A stretch of 21,222 nucleotides of DNA from CAZHMN01 sp964533705 (GCA_964533705.1 CAZHMN010000051.1:1-21222); one strand, 5' to 3'; counted from the first letter of the stretch, positions 8,013-15,246 are shown. A program made the numbers and translations. The notes: a model not told the origin generated them from the sequence alone.

Positions 8013-8490
8013 AAATTTCCAACTTCCAATCTATTCACCACGAAGTGAATCCTTGGATCTCGTATGAGCCTTACAGCCGGAAACTGCATTCCTATCTTAA
8101 CATTAAAAATAATAAGATGATAATTAAACTGAATAGAATTAAATATAAACGCTTCTTTTCGTTTAGAGTTTTAATATAGCATTATAATATAGGCTTGTCA
8201 AGGAAATTCTACCAAATCAGCACGTTTTTTTACTCATGCAACTGCGGGAAGCTGACTGAGGGTTATGTTCTGGGGAAGGGTTTTTCGACTCACTGAAGCC
8301 TGAGAAATCGTAAGGGATTATATTTCCTTGATTTGTCATATGGAGGGATAGCGGTTTCTGGGCAGATATCTACTGAAAAGCCGGGAGGAGGTTTTTTTCT
8401 GTCGGATAACTTTTGGATTTTCGCAAATCCGGGGGTAATGATCAATCCAGTGAGACCATCATTCTCTCGACGTGAGTACCGGCCTTCAAT
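8013..8490. other. Noncoding stretch between the cydB 3' end and the PLD-like gene
   Basis: No credible gene on either strand. It holds the promoter at 8173-8201 inside an AT-rich block (about 8080-8190). Nearer cydB is a small hairpin with a GNRA-type loop read leftward (GGATTT-GCGA-AAATCC, 8415-8430). That hairpin has no T-tract after it, so it is at best a weak cydAB terminator. A run of seven T on the plus strand near 8391-8397 has no matching stem. Confidence 0.6.
8173..8201 (-). promoter_or_regulatory. Sigma70-type promoter for the leftward PLD-hlyD-VTC-DUF4956-CotH unit
   Basis: On the minus strand a perfect -35 TTGACA (8201-8196) is followed by a 17-base spacer and TATATT as the -10 (8178-8173). 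Transcription would start near 8166 and leave an untranslated leader of about 150 bases before ATG 8012. The surroundings are strongly AT-rich. Organism-specific promoter consensus is unknown, so this rests on the general sigma70 pattern. Confidence 0.6.
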
Positions 8491-9507
8491 TCAACCACGG
8501 TAAGCAGAATGTTCCCCGCCGACCTTGCCGGCGAATAGCTTATAAGACCAGGCCTGATAAAGGATGACCAGCGGAACGAAAATCACCGCGACCACAAACA
8601 TGATTTTCAGCGTTAAGGGACTTGACGCCGTGTTGTAGATGGTTCGACTGAAGGCGGGATCGAGGCTGGAGGGCAGGAGGTTGGGATAGATGCCGATCAA
8701 GCCGAAGAAAGTTAAGCAGAAAACAAAGGCACTCGATGCTGTCCAGGCCCGCGCCCAGCTCGCTCGCCGGATGAAAATCCCTGCTGTAACCAGCGCAATC
8801 GCAGCGATAATGGGCACCAAGAACAAAATCGGAGCTGATGCGTAATTGTCGTACAAGTTCGTTGCCGATGCCGTGAAAATCAAGAAGAATACAAATAGAA
8901 TAACGAGCACCTTCCAGAGCAGTTTCGCATACCATGCCGCCTTGTCATGCAAATTACCTTCAGTTTTGAAGGCTATCCATATCGAACCGTGCATCAGGAA
9001 AAAGGTCAGAAACAACAAGCCACCCAGAAGCCCATAGGGATTTAATAAAGTGAAGAGGTTTCCCTGGAACACGCCTTCAGCATTAATGGGGATTCCCTTA
9101 AAAATGTTGGCGAAGAAGACGCCGAAAAGCAGCGCCGCGACGAAACTGCCGGTAGTGAAAAAAGCATCCCATATTCTTCGCGATGAAACGTTCTCCGTTT
9201 CCCCCCGCAAGGCGATACCGGCTCCCCGCAAAATCAACGCGAACAATACCAGCATCAAAGCCGTGTACAGCGCGCTGAACATGGTGGCGTAGGTGCCCGG
9301 GAAAGCTGCAAAAGTGACGCCCCCCGCCGTAACCAGCCAGACCTCGTTGCCATCCCAAAAGGGCCCGATGGCGTTGATGATCTTCTTGCGATCCTCTTCG
9401 GATTTGGCGATAATTGGCATAAGTGAGCCGGCGCCGAAATCGTAACCGTCGAGAAGAAAATAGACGCCCCAGAGAATACCCCAAATAATGAACCATGCCG
9501 TTTCCAT
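8491..9507 (-). CDS. cydB: Cytochrome bd quinol oxidase subunit II
   Basis: A 338-residue multi-pass membrane protein with the CydB hallmarks: LLDGYDFGAGSLMP (18-31) near the N-terminus, then GPFWDGNEVWLVTAGGVTFAAFPGTY. Eight or so hydrophobic segments follow, ending in YKLFAGKVGG. CydB pairs with CydA in the inner membrane to reduce O2 to water with electrons from quinol, with high O2 affinity and no proton pumping. Its ATG overlaps the cydA stop by one base (TAATG), so translation is coupled. No cydX-like small gene and no cydCD assembly genes are in the window. Family call is secure. Confidence 0.95.
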   Translation of the reverse strand: METAWFIIWGILWGVYFLLDGYDFGAGSLMPIIAKSEEDRKKIINAIGPFWDGNEVWLVTAGGVTFAAFPGTYATMFSALYTALMLVLFALILRGAGIALRGETENVSSRRIWDAFFTTGSFVAALLFGVFFANIFKGIPINAEGVFQGNLFTLLNPYGLLGGLLFLTFFLMHGSIWIAFKTEGNLHDKAAWYAKLLWKVLVILFVFFLIFTASATNLYDNYASAPILFLVPIIAAIALVTAGIFIRRASWARAWTASSAFVFCLTFFGLIGIYPNLLPSSLDPAFSRTIYNTASSPLTLKIMFVVAVIFVPLVILYQAWSYKLFAGKVGGEHSAYRG

Positions 9508-10850
9508 TATGCCCCCACCTTCGCCGACGATTTATCTGGGGTGGTCTCCGGCCCTCTGCGGGCCAGTCGCGCCAACAGAAAAAAGTTCGTCATGCCCAGT
9601 ATTGAATAGAGCAGGATGAAGCCGACCAGTGTCGTTGCCACCTGAGAGGTCGCCAGAGTCGAGACCGCGTCAGAAGTCTTCATCAATTTATAGACAATCC
9701 AGGGCTGTCTGCCCACTTCCGTCACCATCCAGCCCATTTCCAGGGCGATGAAGGGCAGCGGGATCGCCCATAACATAATCCGCAGATAACGAGGATGATC
9801 TTGCAGCTTTTTTCGCCAGAGCCAACCCATAAAAGACAACAAGGGGAAAAGAAATCCCAACCCGACCATGATGCGAAATGGATAGTAGGTGAGATTGACC
9901 GGCGGCCAATGCTCTTTCGGAAAGGCGTGCAAACCTTTGACCTCGGCGCTGAAGGAATTGTAAGCCAAAAAACTCAAGAAGTTGGGAATCTTACCGATCT
10001 CGATGAGGTTGCGCTCGTTCTTTTCATCGGGAATAATGATAAGCGCCTGTGGAGCGGGCTGCTTCGTTTCCCACTGTGCTTCGAAAGCCGCCAGTTTTTC
10101 CGGTTGCCTTCTGGCCACTTCGACACCGTTAAAATGCCCCTGTATGACTTCAAAACACGAGAAAAAGAGCGTGAAGCCCAGCGCCAGACGGAAGGATCGA
10201 GTGAAGAAGCTCACATGCTGTTTTTTTAAGAGATGATATGCGCTGATCCCCAGAATGAAAAAACCGGCTAATATGTATGAACCGGCTACGGTGTGCAGAA
10301 ACTGGATAATGGCTGGTTTCTGAGTGATCACGGCCCAGAAGTCCGTCAGTTCAGCGCGGCCGTTGCGGATTGCGTAACCGACCGGATGCTGCATCCAGGC
10401 GTTGGCGACCAGAATCCAGTAAGCCGATAGGTTCGACCCGATGGCCACCAGGGTGATGCACCAGGCGTGCACTCTTTTCGATACCTTTTTCCAGCCGAAA
10501 ATCCAGATGGCTAAAAATGTAGACTCCAGGAAAAAAGCCACCGTCGCCTCGATGGCTAACAGCGATCCGAAAATGTCACCTACGTATGCCGAATAGCGCG
10601 ACCAGTTCGTGCCGAACTGAAACTCCAGTGTGAGGCCGGTGACGACGCCGATGGCGAAATTAACGATGAATAATCGTCCCCAGAATTTCGCCATCCGCTT
10701 ATACTCCTCATCGCCCGTTCTGACGTACTTCCACTCCATGGTTGCGATGAGGATGGACAGCCCCAACGTGAGGGGTACGAAGAGGAAGTGAAACATCGCG
10801 GCGACCGCAAATTGCAGTCGAGATAACAGCAGTACGTCCATTGAAATCAT
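9507..10850 (-). CDS. cydA: Cytochrome bd quinol oxidase subunit I, short Q-loop type
   Basis: A 447-residue haem-bearing subunit with the family landmarks. The haem-ligand His is in FAVAAMFHFLFVPLTLG (H21), and another conserved His lies in the QFLHTVAGSY helix. The quinol-site block is EKLAAFEAQWET, whose Lys and Glu match the quinol-binding pair of the E. coli Q-loop. The signature GRQPWIVYKLM lies in EMGWMVTEVGRQPW. At 447 residues it is shorter than E. coli CydA (about 520), because the C-terminal Q-loop insertion is absent, as in Geobacillus-type enzymes. It functions in the inner membrane as the quinol-oxidising, O2-reducing subunit. The start is ATG 10850; a second ATG three codons on (10841) is also possible, and neither has a strong ribosome site. 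First gene of the cydAB pair. Confidence 0.95.
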   Translation of the reverse strand: MISMDVLLLSRLQFAVAAMFHFLFVPLTLGLSILIATMEWKYVRTGDEEYKRMAKFWGRLFIVNFAIGVVTGLTLEFQFGTNWSRYSAYVGDIFGSLLAIEATVAFFLESTFLAIWIFGWKKVSKRVHAWCITLVAIGSNLSAYWILVANAWMQHPVGYAIRNGRAELTDFWAVITQKPAIIQFLHTVAGSYILAGFFILGISAYHLLKKQHVSFFTRSFRLALGFTLFFSCFEVIQGHFNGVEVARRQPEKLAAFEAQWETKQPAPQALIIIPDEKNERNLIEIGKIPNFLSFLAYNSFSAEVKGLHAFPKEHWPPVNLTYYPFRIMVGLGFLFPLLSFMGWLWRKKLQDHPRYLRIMLWAIPLPFIALEMGWMVTEVGRQPWIVYKLMKTSDAVSTLATSQVATTLVGFILLYSILGMTNFFLLARLARRGPETTPDKSSAKVGA

Positions 10851-10946
10851 CTTTGTGTCTTAACGGGCAATTGTGCCAAAGTAAGGAATTAAAGGACAAA
10901 AAAGCAAATGAAATCTCTCCGAACTCCTTTGAATGGCGGATATTCT

Positions 10947-10976
10947 AAAGGGACAGATTTGTTATCCTGTCCCTTT
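10947..10976 (-). terminator. Hairpin terminator downstream of the peroxiredoxin gene
   Basis: A perfect 10-bp stem (AAAGGGACAG with CTGTCCCTTT) and a 10-base loop lies between the peroxiredoxin stop and cydA, both leftward. Read leftward the right arm ends in TTT then AGAATAT, a weak U-tract. Read rightward it is followed by TTTTTC, but no rightward gene precedes it. The most likely job is ending the peroxiredoxin transcript before the cydA promoter. Confidence 0.6.
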
Positions 10977-11017
10977 TTCATTTTGGAAAATTGGCACTCC
11001 TATAGGGAGCAAGGAAT

Positions 11018-11533
11018 CTACAAAGTAGCCTCACCGGGATTCCAGTTGGCCGGGCAGTTTTCCCCGGTCTGCAGGGCTTTCAGAACCCGCAAGGTTTCAT
11101 CAACGCTGCGGCCCACGCTGAGGTCATGAACCAATTGATATTGGATAATTCCTTCCGGATTGATGATAAACAAACCCCGTAAGGAAACCCCTAAATCCTC
11201 TTTGAGAATCCCATACTGGCGACTTACTTCCTTGGTCATATCCGAGAACAGCGGGTAGTTCAGCTCACCCAAATCCTGCTCGATCCAGGCCAGGTGGCTG
11301 AACTTGCTGTCCACGCTGCCACCCAGGATCACCGCGCCGGCGGCTTCGAAATCCTTGTATCGTGCCGAGAAACTCTTAATCTCGGTGGGGCAGACGAAGG
11401 TGAAATCCAGCGGGTAGAAATACAGCACCACCCATTTCCCGCGATAATCTGAAAGTCTGACGGTTTTAAATTCTTTGCCGACCACTGACTCCAGTTCGAA
11501 ATCCGGTGCCTGTTGTCCAACTTGAACGCTCAT
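11018..11533 (-). CDS. 2-Cys peroxiredoxin (AhpC/Prx1 type)
   Basis: A 171-residue thioredoxin-fold peroxidase that reduces hydrogen peroxide and organic peroxides in the cytoplasm. The peroxidatic cysteine is in FTFVCPTEI (C48), with the catalytic P41 and T45 in YPLDFTFVC. A conserved Arg is in SLRGLFIINP. The resolving cysteine is in GENCPANW near the C-terminus (C160). The tail is short, lacking the long C-terminal extension of sensitive eukaryotic enzymes. The start ATG 11533 has a strong AAAGGAG site seven bases upstream. The partner reductase (AhpF or thioredoxin) is not in the window. It sits just upstream of cydA on the same strand but is separated by a hairpin, so it is probably its own transcript. 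The promoter falls in or near the assembly gap. Confidence 0.95.
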   Translation of the reverse strand: MSVQVGQQAPDFELESVVGKEFKTVRLSDYRGKWVVLYFYPLDFTFVCPTEIKSFSARYKDFEAAGAVILGGSVDSKFSHLAWIEQDLGELNYPLFSDMTKEVSRQYGILKEDLGVSLRGLFIINPEGIIQYQLVHDLSVGRSVDETLRVLKALQTGENCPANWNPGEATL

Positions 11534-11577
11534 TCGTTATCTCCTTTAAATCTGTTGTTTTTGATCCATTTTTTGTT

Positions 11578-11677
11578 NNNNNNNNNNNNNNNNNNNNNNN
11601 NNNNNNNNNNNNNNNNNNNNNNNNNNNNNNNNNNNNNNNNNNNNNNNNNNNNNNNNNNNNNNNNNNNNNNNNNNNNN
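11578..11677. other. Assembly gap of 100 Ns
   Basis: Exactly 100 Ns, the same length as the second gap in the window, so a fixed placeholder of unknown true size. It removes the peroxiredoxin promoter region and most of a plus-strand gene whose tail is visible just after it. Confidence 0.97.
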
Positions 11678-11737
11678 TACCACGAACTGTTGAACACCCT
11701 GTCCACGATTAAAAAAGGCATGTATCCTTACGGATAG
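11678..11737 (+). CDS. C-terminal tail of an unidentified gene cut by the assembly gap
   Basis: The first frame after the gap encodes YHELLNTLSTIKKGMYPYG and then TAG at 11735-11737. The composition is protein-like, and a rho-independent terminator on the same strand follows 76 bases later, as expected for a real gene end. I do not recognise the protein. The fragment is too short for more, and chance coding over 20 codons cannot be excluded. Confidence 0.4.
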   Translation, partial: YHELLNTLSTIKKGMYPYG

Positions 11738-11813
11738 AGTGCCCAGTTTCGCTGCAGAAGACTATCAATCAGACTCCAGCTTGTTTAATCAAAGCCTGAA
11801 AGCCACAAGCACG

Positions 11814-11854
11814 AAGGGCTCCGCTTCCAGAATTGATCAACGGGCGAAGCCCTT
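11814..11854 (+). terminator. Rho-independent terminator for the gap-clipped gene
   Basis: AAGGGCT (11814-11820) pairs with AGCCCTT (11848-11854). After one C-A mismatch CGC pairs with GCG, and then a T-G pair. TTTTC overlaps and follows the right arm on the plus strand. The opposite strand lacks a T-run, so it terminates rightward transcription. Confidence 0.65.
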
Positions 11855-11926
11855 TTCATGCTGTTTTCGTCTGCGTCGCGACTAGGTCAATTTCGGACTC
11901 TCGGTTTCAAAATTCCCTCGTATAAC

Positions 11927-11937
11927 ATTAGACTAAT
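11927..11937. promoter_or_regulatory. Possible operator palindrome upstream of the Cu/Zn efflux gene
   Basis: ATTAG-A-CTAAT is a perfect short palindrome beginning directly after a TATAAC that could be a -10 box (11921-11926), about 65 bp before the transporter start. A regulator bound here would cover the transcription start. No convincing -35 is seen, and short palindromes arise by chance. Confidence 0.25.
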
Positions 11938-12001
11938 CTGCACGTCAATGTATTTCGTCTCGACATCGCTAAAACCGATAACGCAGCAATAAAGGGCTGA
12001 A

Positions 12002-13246
12002 ATGGTCGAATTGGCCTATAAAATTATTCTGGAATTCTGGGCAGTCCTGGGGGAGATGGCGCCTTACCTGCTCTTCGGGTTCATTATGGCAGGATTTTTA
12101 TCCGTCTTCATCTCCCCTCAGGCCGTCGAGCGCAATCTGGGGGGCCGGGGCATCTGGCCGGTGGTGAAAGCCGCCCTCTTCGGTATTCCCTTACCTCTCT
12201 GTTCCTGCGGAGTGATTCCCGTGGCGGCTTCGCTGCGCAGCCACGGCGCCAATCGGAGTTCCACAACCTCCTTTCTGCTTTCAACTCCCCAGACGGGCGT
12301 TGACAGCATTCTGGTGACGTTCAGTCTTTTGGGCCCCGTATTCGCCGTCTTCAGACCCCTGGCCGCGCTGGTGACCGGCCTGATCGGAGGCTCCCTCGTC
12401 GAGGTTTTTGACCGGGATGGAAAAGAAGAGACGTCCCTGCCGGCTAAATGTGATGTAGGCTGTTCAAACGGCAATGAAAGACACGGCAAATTCTATCGCG
12501 CCGTGAATTATGGGTTGATTACTCTACCGCAGGATATCGTAAAGCCATTGATCGTCGGGTTGATCGTCGCTGCGGTCATCGCCCTGGCACTCCCCGATGA
12601 TTTCTTCGCCGGGCTTTTGGGTCGAGGGATATGGCCTATGTTAGCCATGATGCTGGCCGGAATACCGATTTACGTTTGCGCCACCGCTTCCGTGCCCGTG
12701 GCGGCGGCGTTGATGGCCAAGGGAATATCGGCCGGCGCGGCGCTGGTATTCCTGATGACCGGGCCCGCCACCAATGCAGCCACCATTACGACAATCTGGA
12801 AGGTGCTTGGCAAAAAAACGGCCCTAATCTACCTGGCTGCCGTCGCCGGGTGCGCGTTGGTGTTCGGGTTTATTCTGGATTATATCTTTGCCTATAAAGG
12901 CGTGCCCTCCACGCGCCAAACTCACTGGATGCTGCCTGGCTACGTCAACCATATCAGCGCGGTGCTCCTGGTGATGGTTTTGGGCTACGCTTTGTTCAAG
13001 AGTTACAGCGGAAAATTGACAGAGAAACTACCGGAGACAATAATGCCGAGAACAACGTTGACGATTAAGGGGATGACCTGCAATCACTGTGTTGCCAATG
13101 TCAAGCGAGCGCTCGAGGAGTGCCCCGGCGTTGAATTGGCCGCGGTTGATCTTAAGGCTGGTAAGGCCTATGTCAACGGCGAGGGTTACGACCTGAAATG
13201 CCTGCATGATTCAGTGGAAAAAATCGGTTATTCCATTGTTAAATAA
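12002..13246 (+). CDS. SO_0444-type Cu/Zn efflux permease with fused C-terminal HMA metal-binding domain
   Basis: A 414-residue protein. Residues 1-340 are a two-half permease (ArsP/DUF318-like) with about eight membrane segments. The first half carries GIPLPLCSCGVIPVAASLRSHG (C67, C69) and FLLSTPQTGVDSI. The second repeats the theme as GIPIYVCATASVPVAAALMAKG (C226) and FLMTGPATNAAT. A hydrophilic loop between the halves has C150 and C154, which may bind metal. Residues 348-414 are a heavy-metal-associated domain with GMTCNHC (C360, C363). The family is linked to copper and zinc tolerance by export from the cytoplasm; the exact metal here is not known. Start ATG 12002 has AAAGGG five bases upstream. 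The DUF438 and ferritin genes follow at 49-bp spacings and may be co-transcribed. An internal start before the HMA domain is discussed separately. Confidence 0.88.
   Translation: MVELAYKIILEFWAVLGEMAPYLLFGFIMAGFLSVFISPQAVERNLGGRGIWPVVKAALFGIPLPLCSCGVIPVAASLRSHGANRSSTTSFLLSTPQTGVDSILVTFSLLGPVFAVFRPLAALVTGLIGGSLVEVFDRDGKEETSLPAKCDVGCSNGNERHGKFYRAVNYGLITLPQDIVKPLIVGLIVAAVIALALPDDFFAGLLGRGIWPMLAMMLAGIPIYVCATASVPVAAALMAKGISAGAALVFLMTGPATNAATITTIWKVLGKKTALIYLAAVAGCALVFGFILDYIFAYKGVPSTRQTHWMLPGYVNHISAVLLVMVLGYALFKSYSGKLTEKLPETIMPRTTLTIKGMTCNHCVANVKRALEECPGVELAAVDLKAGKAYVNGEGYDLKCLHDSVEKIGYSIVK
13033..13045 (+). promoter_or_regulatory. Internal ribosome site and ATG that could release a stand-alone HMA chaperone
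   Basis: Inside the transporter gene GGAG (13033-13036) stands six bases before ATG 13043, in frame. Initiation there would give a 67-residue protein starting MPRTTLTIKGMTCNHC, the usual length and layout of a CopZ-type chaperone. The domain boundary coincides with this methionine. Confidence 0.4.
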
Positions 13247-13295
13247 TCACGTTTGAAACAACTGAGCTATCATACAGCCAAATTGGAGATTCGAA

Positions 13296-14489
13296 ATGAA
13301 CAAAAAAGAAATATTGAAGAACTTTATGAAAAGGCTTCAAGCCGGTGAGAAACCGGAAAATCTCAAAGACGAATTTAAGGCTTCCTTCGAGGATATCACT
13401 TCGGGAGACATCGCAGCAGCCGAAGAGGAGTTGGTAAAGGAAGGCACGCCACTTGAAGAAATTCACAAGCTGTGCCATGTTCATCTGGCCGCCTTAAAAG
13501 AGACCATTGAAAAGGACAGCGAGATCGCTCCGCCGGGGCATCCCGTTCACACTCTGATGGCTGAACATACCAGCCTGCTGGAATTCGCGGATAAGCTGTT
13601 TAAAACGGCCACTGCCTTGAAAAAACTGCCCGATTTTGAGTCTGCCAATAACGAGATGGAGGCCGTCAATCATCTTATTACGCACTTCAAGGAGTCCGAG
13701 AAACATTATCTGCGCGAAGAGAACGTCCTTTTCCCTTCTCTCGAAAAACACGGCATCACCGGCCCGCCAAAAGTGATGTGGATGGAGCATGAGCAGATCC
13801 GTGAGCTCAAGAAGAAACTCTATCCCTTAGTCGAAAATGCGAGGGATCTGGCATTTGAGGATTTTGCCCAAAAATTTGAAGACTACGCCAGATCATTGCA
13901 GGAAACCTTATCCAATCACTTCTATAAGGAAAACAATATCCTCTTCCCCGCGTCTCTGCAAGCCCTGGCCGCCGACGAATGGCAGGAGGTTTCGGAACAG
14001 TTCGATCAGATTGGGTACTGCTGCTTTTCCCCCCAAGTCGCTCCCACAACCGCGGCGGTAACTGATGATCGCACTGAGACGAGCGGCGGAGAGGTTATCT
14101 TTGAAACGGGACTTTTGCCTCCCAAAGTCATCGAGGCGATGCTGAATACCATACCAGTGGAAATCACCTTCATCGACGCGGAAGATACCGTGAGATATTT
14201 CAGCCAACCCGAGGAGATGCTTTTCACCCGTACCAAAGCGGTCATCGGCACCAAAGTCCAGAACTGCCACCCCCAGAAAAGCCTCCATCTGGTCAACCGG
14301 ATTCTCGATGATTTCAAGAGTGGAAAAAGAAATCTGGCCGAATTCTGGATTGACATGAAGGGAAAAAAGGTTTACATTAGATATTTCCCGGTGCGGGATA
14401 GAAACGGGAAATACCTCGGTTGCATGGAGGTGACTCAGGATATCACTCAAATTCAGAAGATTGAGGGTCAGAAGAGATTAGTTGACTGA
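13296..14489 (+). CDS. DUF438-hemerythrin-PAS protein
   Basis: A 397-residue soluble protein with three parts. Residues 1-70 are the DUF438 helical domain (LKDEFKASFEDITSGDIAAAE). Residues about 82-225 are a hemerythrin-like (HHE) bundle with candidate iron ligands H82/H85, H91, H130, H137, E141/E142, H165 and H208 plus E212, which can bind a di-iron site and O2 or NO. Residues about 275-390 are a PAS domain of the PAS_10 type with the characteristic VQNCHPQKS (C324, H325) and a closing MEVTQDIT. No kinase, cyclase or DNA-binding output is attached, so it probably senses O2, NO or redox state and works with a partner. Start ATG 13296 has GGAG seven bases upstream. It stands between a metal efflux gene and ferritin, fitting an iron or oxygen stress role. 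Confidence 0.9.
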   Translation: MNKKEILKNFMKRLQAGEKPENLKDEFKASFEDITSGDIAAAEEELVKEGTPLEEIHKLCHVHLAALKETIEKDSEIAPPGHPVHTLMAEHTSLLEFADKLFKTATALKKLPDFESANNEMEAVNHLITHFKESEKHYLREENVLFPSLEKHGITGPPKVMWMEHEQIRELKKKLYPLVENARDLAFEDFAQKFEDYARSLQETLSNHFYKENNILFPASLQALAADEWQEVSEQFDQIGYCCFSPQVAPTTAAVTDDRTETSGGEVIFETGLLPPKVIEAMLNTIPVEITFIDAEDTVRYFSQPEEMLFTRTKAVIGTKVQNCHPQKSLHLVNRILDDFKSGKRNLAEFWIDMKGKKVYIRYFPVRDRNGKYLGCMEVTQDITQIQKIEGQKRLVD

Positions 14490-14510
14490 TAACGCATCAG
14501 CATTAAGTAG

Positions 14511-14530
14511 TTACAAATCGTTGTAAGGAG
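14511..14530 (+). promoter_or_regulatory. Hairpin abutting the ferritin ribosome-binding site
   Basis: TTACAA-ATCG-TTGTAA (14511-14526) is a perfect 6-bp stem with a four-base loop, and the last stem bases run directly into the AAGGAG site before ferritin ATG 14539. Folding could partly mask ribosome entry, or the same DNA could be an operator. The stem is AT-rich and so weak. Confidence 0.35.
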
Positions 14531-14538
14531 AATAGATC

Positions 14539-15054
14539 ATGCTCAAGAAAAAACTGGAAAAAGCGTTAAATGATCAAATAAACGCGGAACTTCATTCCGC
14601 TTATCTGTACCTTTCCATGGCAGCCTATTTCCATTCGCTGAATCTGAACGGGTTCGCCAACTGGATGCAGGCTCAAGTTCAGGAAGAGATCGTTCACGCC
14701 ATGAAAATCTACGACTACGTCAACGACCGTAGCAGCAGGGTGCTGCTCCAACCCATAAAAGGGCCCGATACCGAGTGGAAATCGCCACTGGCCGCTTTCG
14801 AAGCTGCTTACAAACACGAGCAGTACATCACCGGCCGCATCAATGATCTAGTCGAGCTCGCTGTTACGGAGAAAGATAAATCAACGGAAAGTTTTTTGCA
14901 GTGGTTCGTGGACGAGCAGGTTGAAGAGGAATCCTCAGTGGATAACGTCGTGCAGCAGATAAAGCTGGCGGGCGAAAAGGGCCCCGGTCTGTTCATGCTG
15001 GATCGTGAACTGGGGCAGAGAGTCTTCACACCTCCTGTTGCCGCCGAAGAGTAA
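14539..15054 (+). CDS. ftnA: Ferritin (bacterial non-haem, FtnA type)
   Basis: A 171-residue four-helix-bundle iron storage protein that oxidises ferrous iron and stores the mineral in a 24-subunit cytoplasmic shell. All ferroxidase residues fall at the same numbers as in E. coli FtnA: E17 (NAELHSAYLYL), Y24, E49/E50 and H53 (EEIVHAMK), E94 (KHEQYITG), and Q127 and E130 (VDEQVEEES). No haem-ligand methionine typical of bacterioferritin is apparent. The ribosome site AAGGAG lies eight bases before ATG 14539. It is 49 bp downstream of the DUF438-hemerythrin gene on the same strand and is followed by a strong hairpin (15074-15105), so it is probably the last gene of that transcript. By storing iron it limits peroxide-driven radical chemistry, matching the peroxiredoxin and oxidases nearby. 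Confidence 0.95.
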   Translation: MLKKKLEKALNDQINAELHSAYLYLSMAAYFHSLNLNGFANWMQAQVQEEIVHAMKIYDYVNDRSSRVLLQPIKGPDTEWKSPLAAFEAAYKHEQYITGRINDLVELAVTEKDKSTESFLQWFVDEQVEEESSVDNVVQQIKLAGEKGPGLFMLDRELGQRVFTPPVAAEE

Positions 15055-15073
15055 AGACGCTACTGCAAACAAA

Positions 15074-15105
15074 GCGGGGCAGCGCCGGGATTAACGCTGT
15101 CCCGC
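15074..15105 (+). terminator. Strong hairpin after ferritin, without a T-tract
   Basis: GCGGGGCAGCG (15074-15084) pairs with CGCTGTCCCGC (15095-15105), an 11-bp stem with one G-T pair and a ten-base loop. It begins 19 bases after the ferritin stop. No T-run follows, so it may protect the mRNA 3' end or act with another factor rather than being a classic intrinsic terminator. Confidence 0.45.
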
Positions 15106-15216
15106 CCTGAATAATCCTTCCGGATGCCTTTCTGTGAAGTGAACCGCTCCCTATGATAACTGCAAGCCGATTGAAATAGCGACTGTTGCAAAATGGCATT
15201 GATCAAGCAATTCCTT

Positions 15217-15242
15217 GTCACTCCCGCGAAAGCGGGAGTCCA
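15217..15242. repeat. REP-like palindromic element with GNRA loop
   Basis: ACTCCCGC-GAAA-GCGGGAGT (15220-15239) is a perfect 8-bp stem with a GAAA loop, flanked by GTC and CCAC. This matches a dispersed intergenic repeat found in many bacterial genomes, whose opposite strand is often mistranslated as TPAFAGVT. That peptide occurs here too, in a spurious frame. Only one copy is in the window. Confidence 0.6.
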
Positions 15243-15246
15243 CAAA

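Noticed and set aside
8381..8400. GGAGGAGGTTTTTTT as a possible terminator or ribosome site on the plus strand
   Set aside because: No stem precedes the T-run and no plus-strand gene begins or ends there.
10864..10877. TGGCAC...TTGC resembling a sigma54 promoter upstream of cydA (minus strand)
   Set aside because: The spacing between the two elements is 2 bases rather than the required 5, so it cannot be a -24/-12 promoter.
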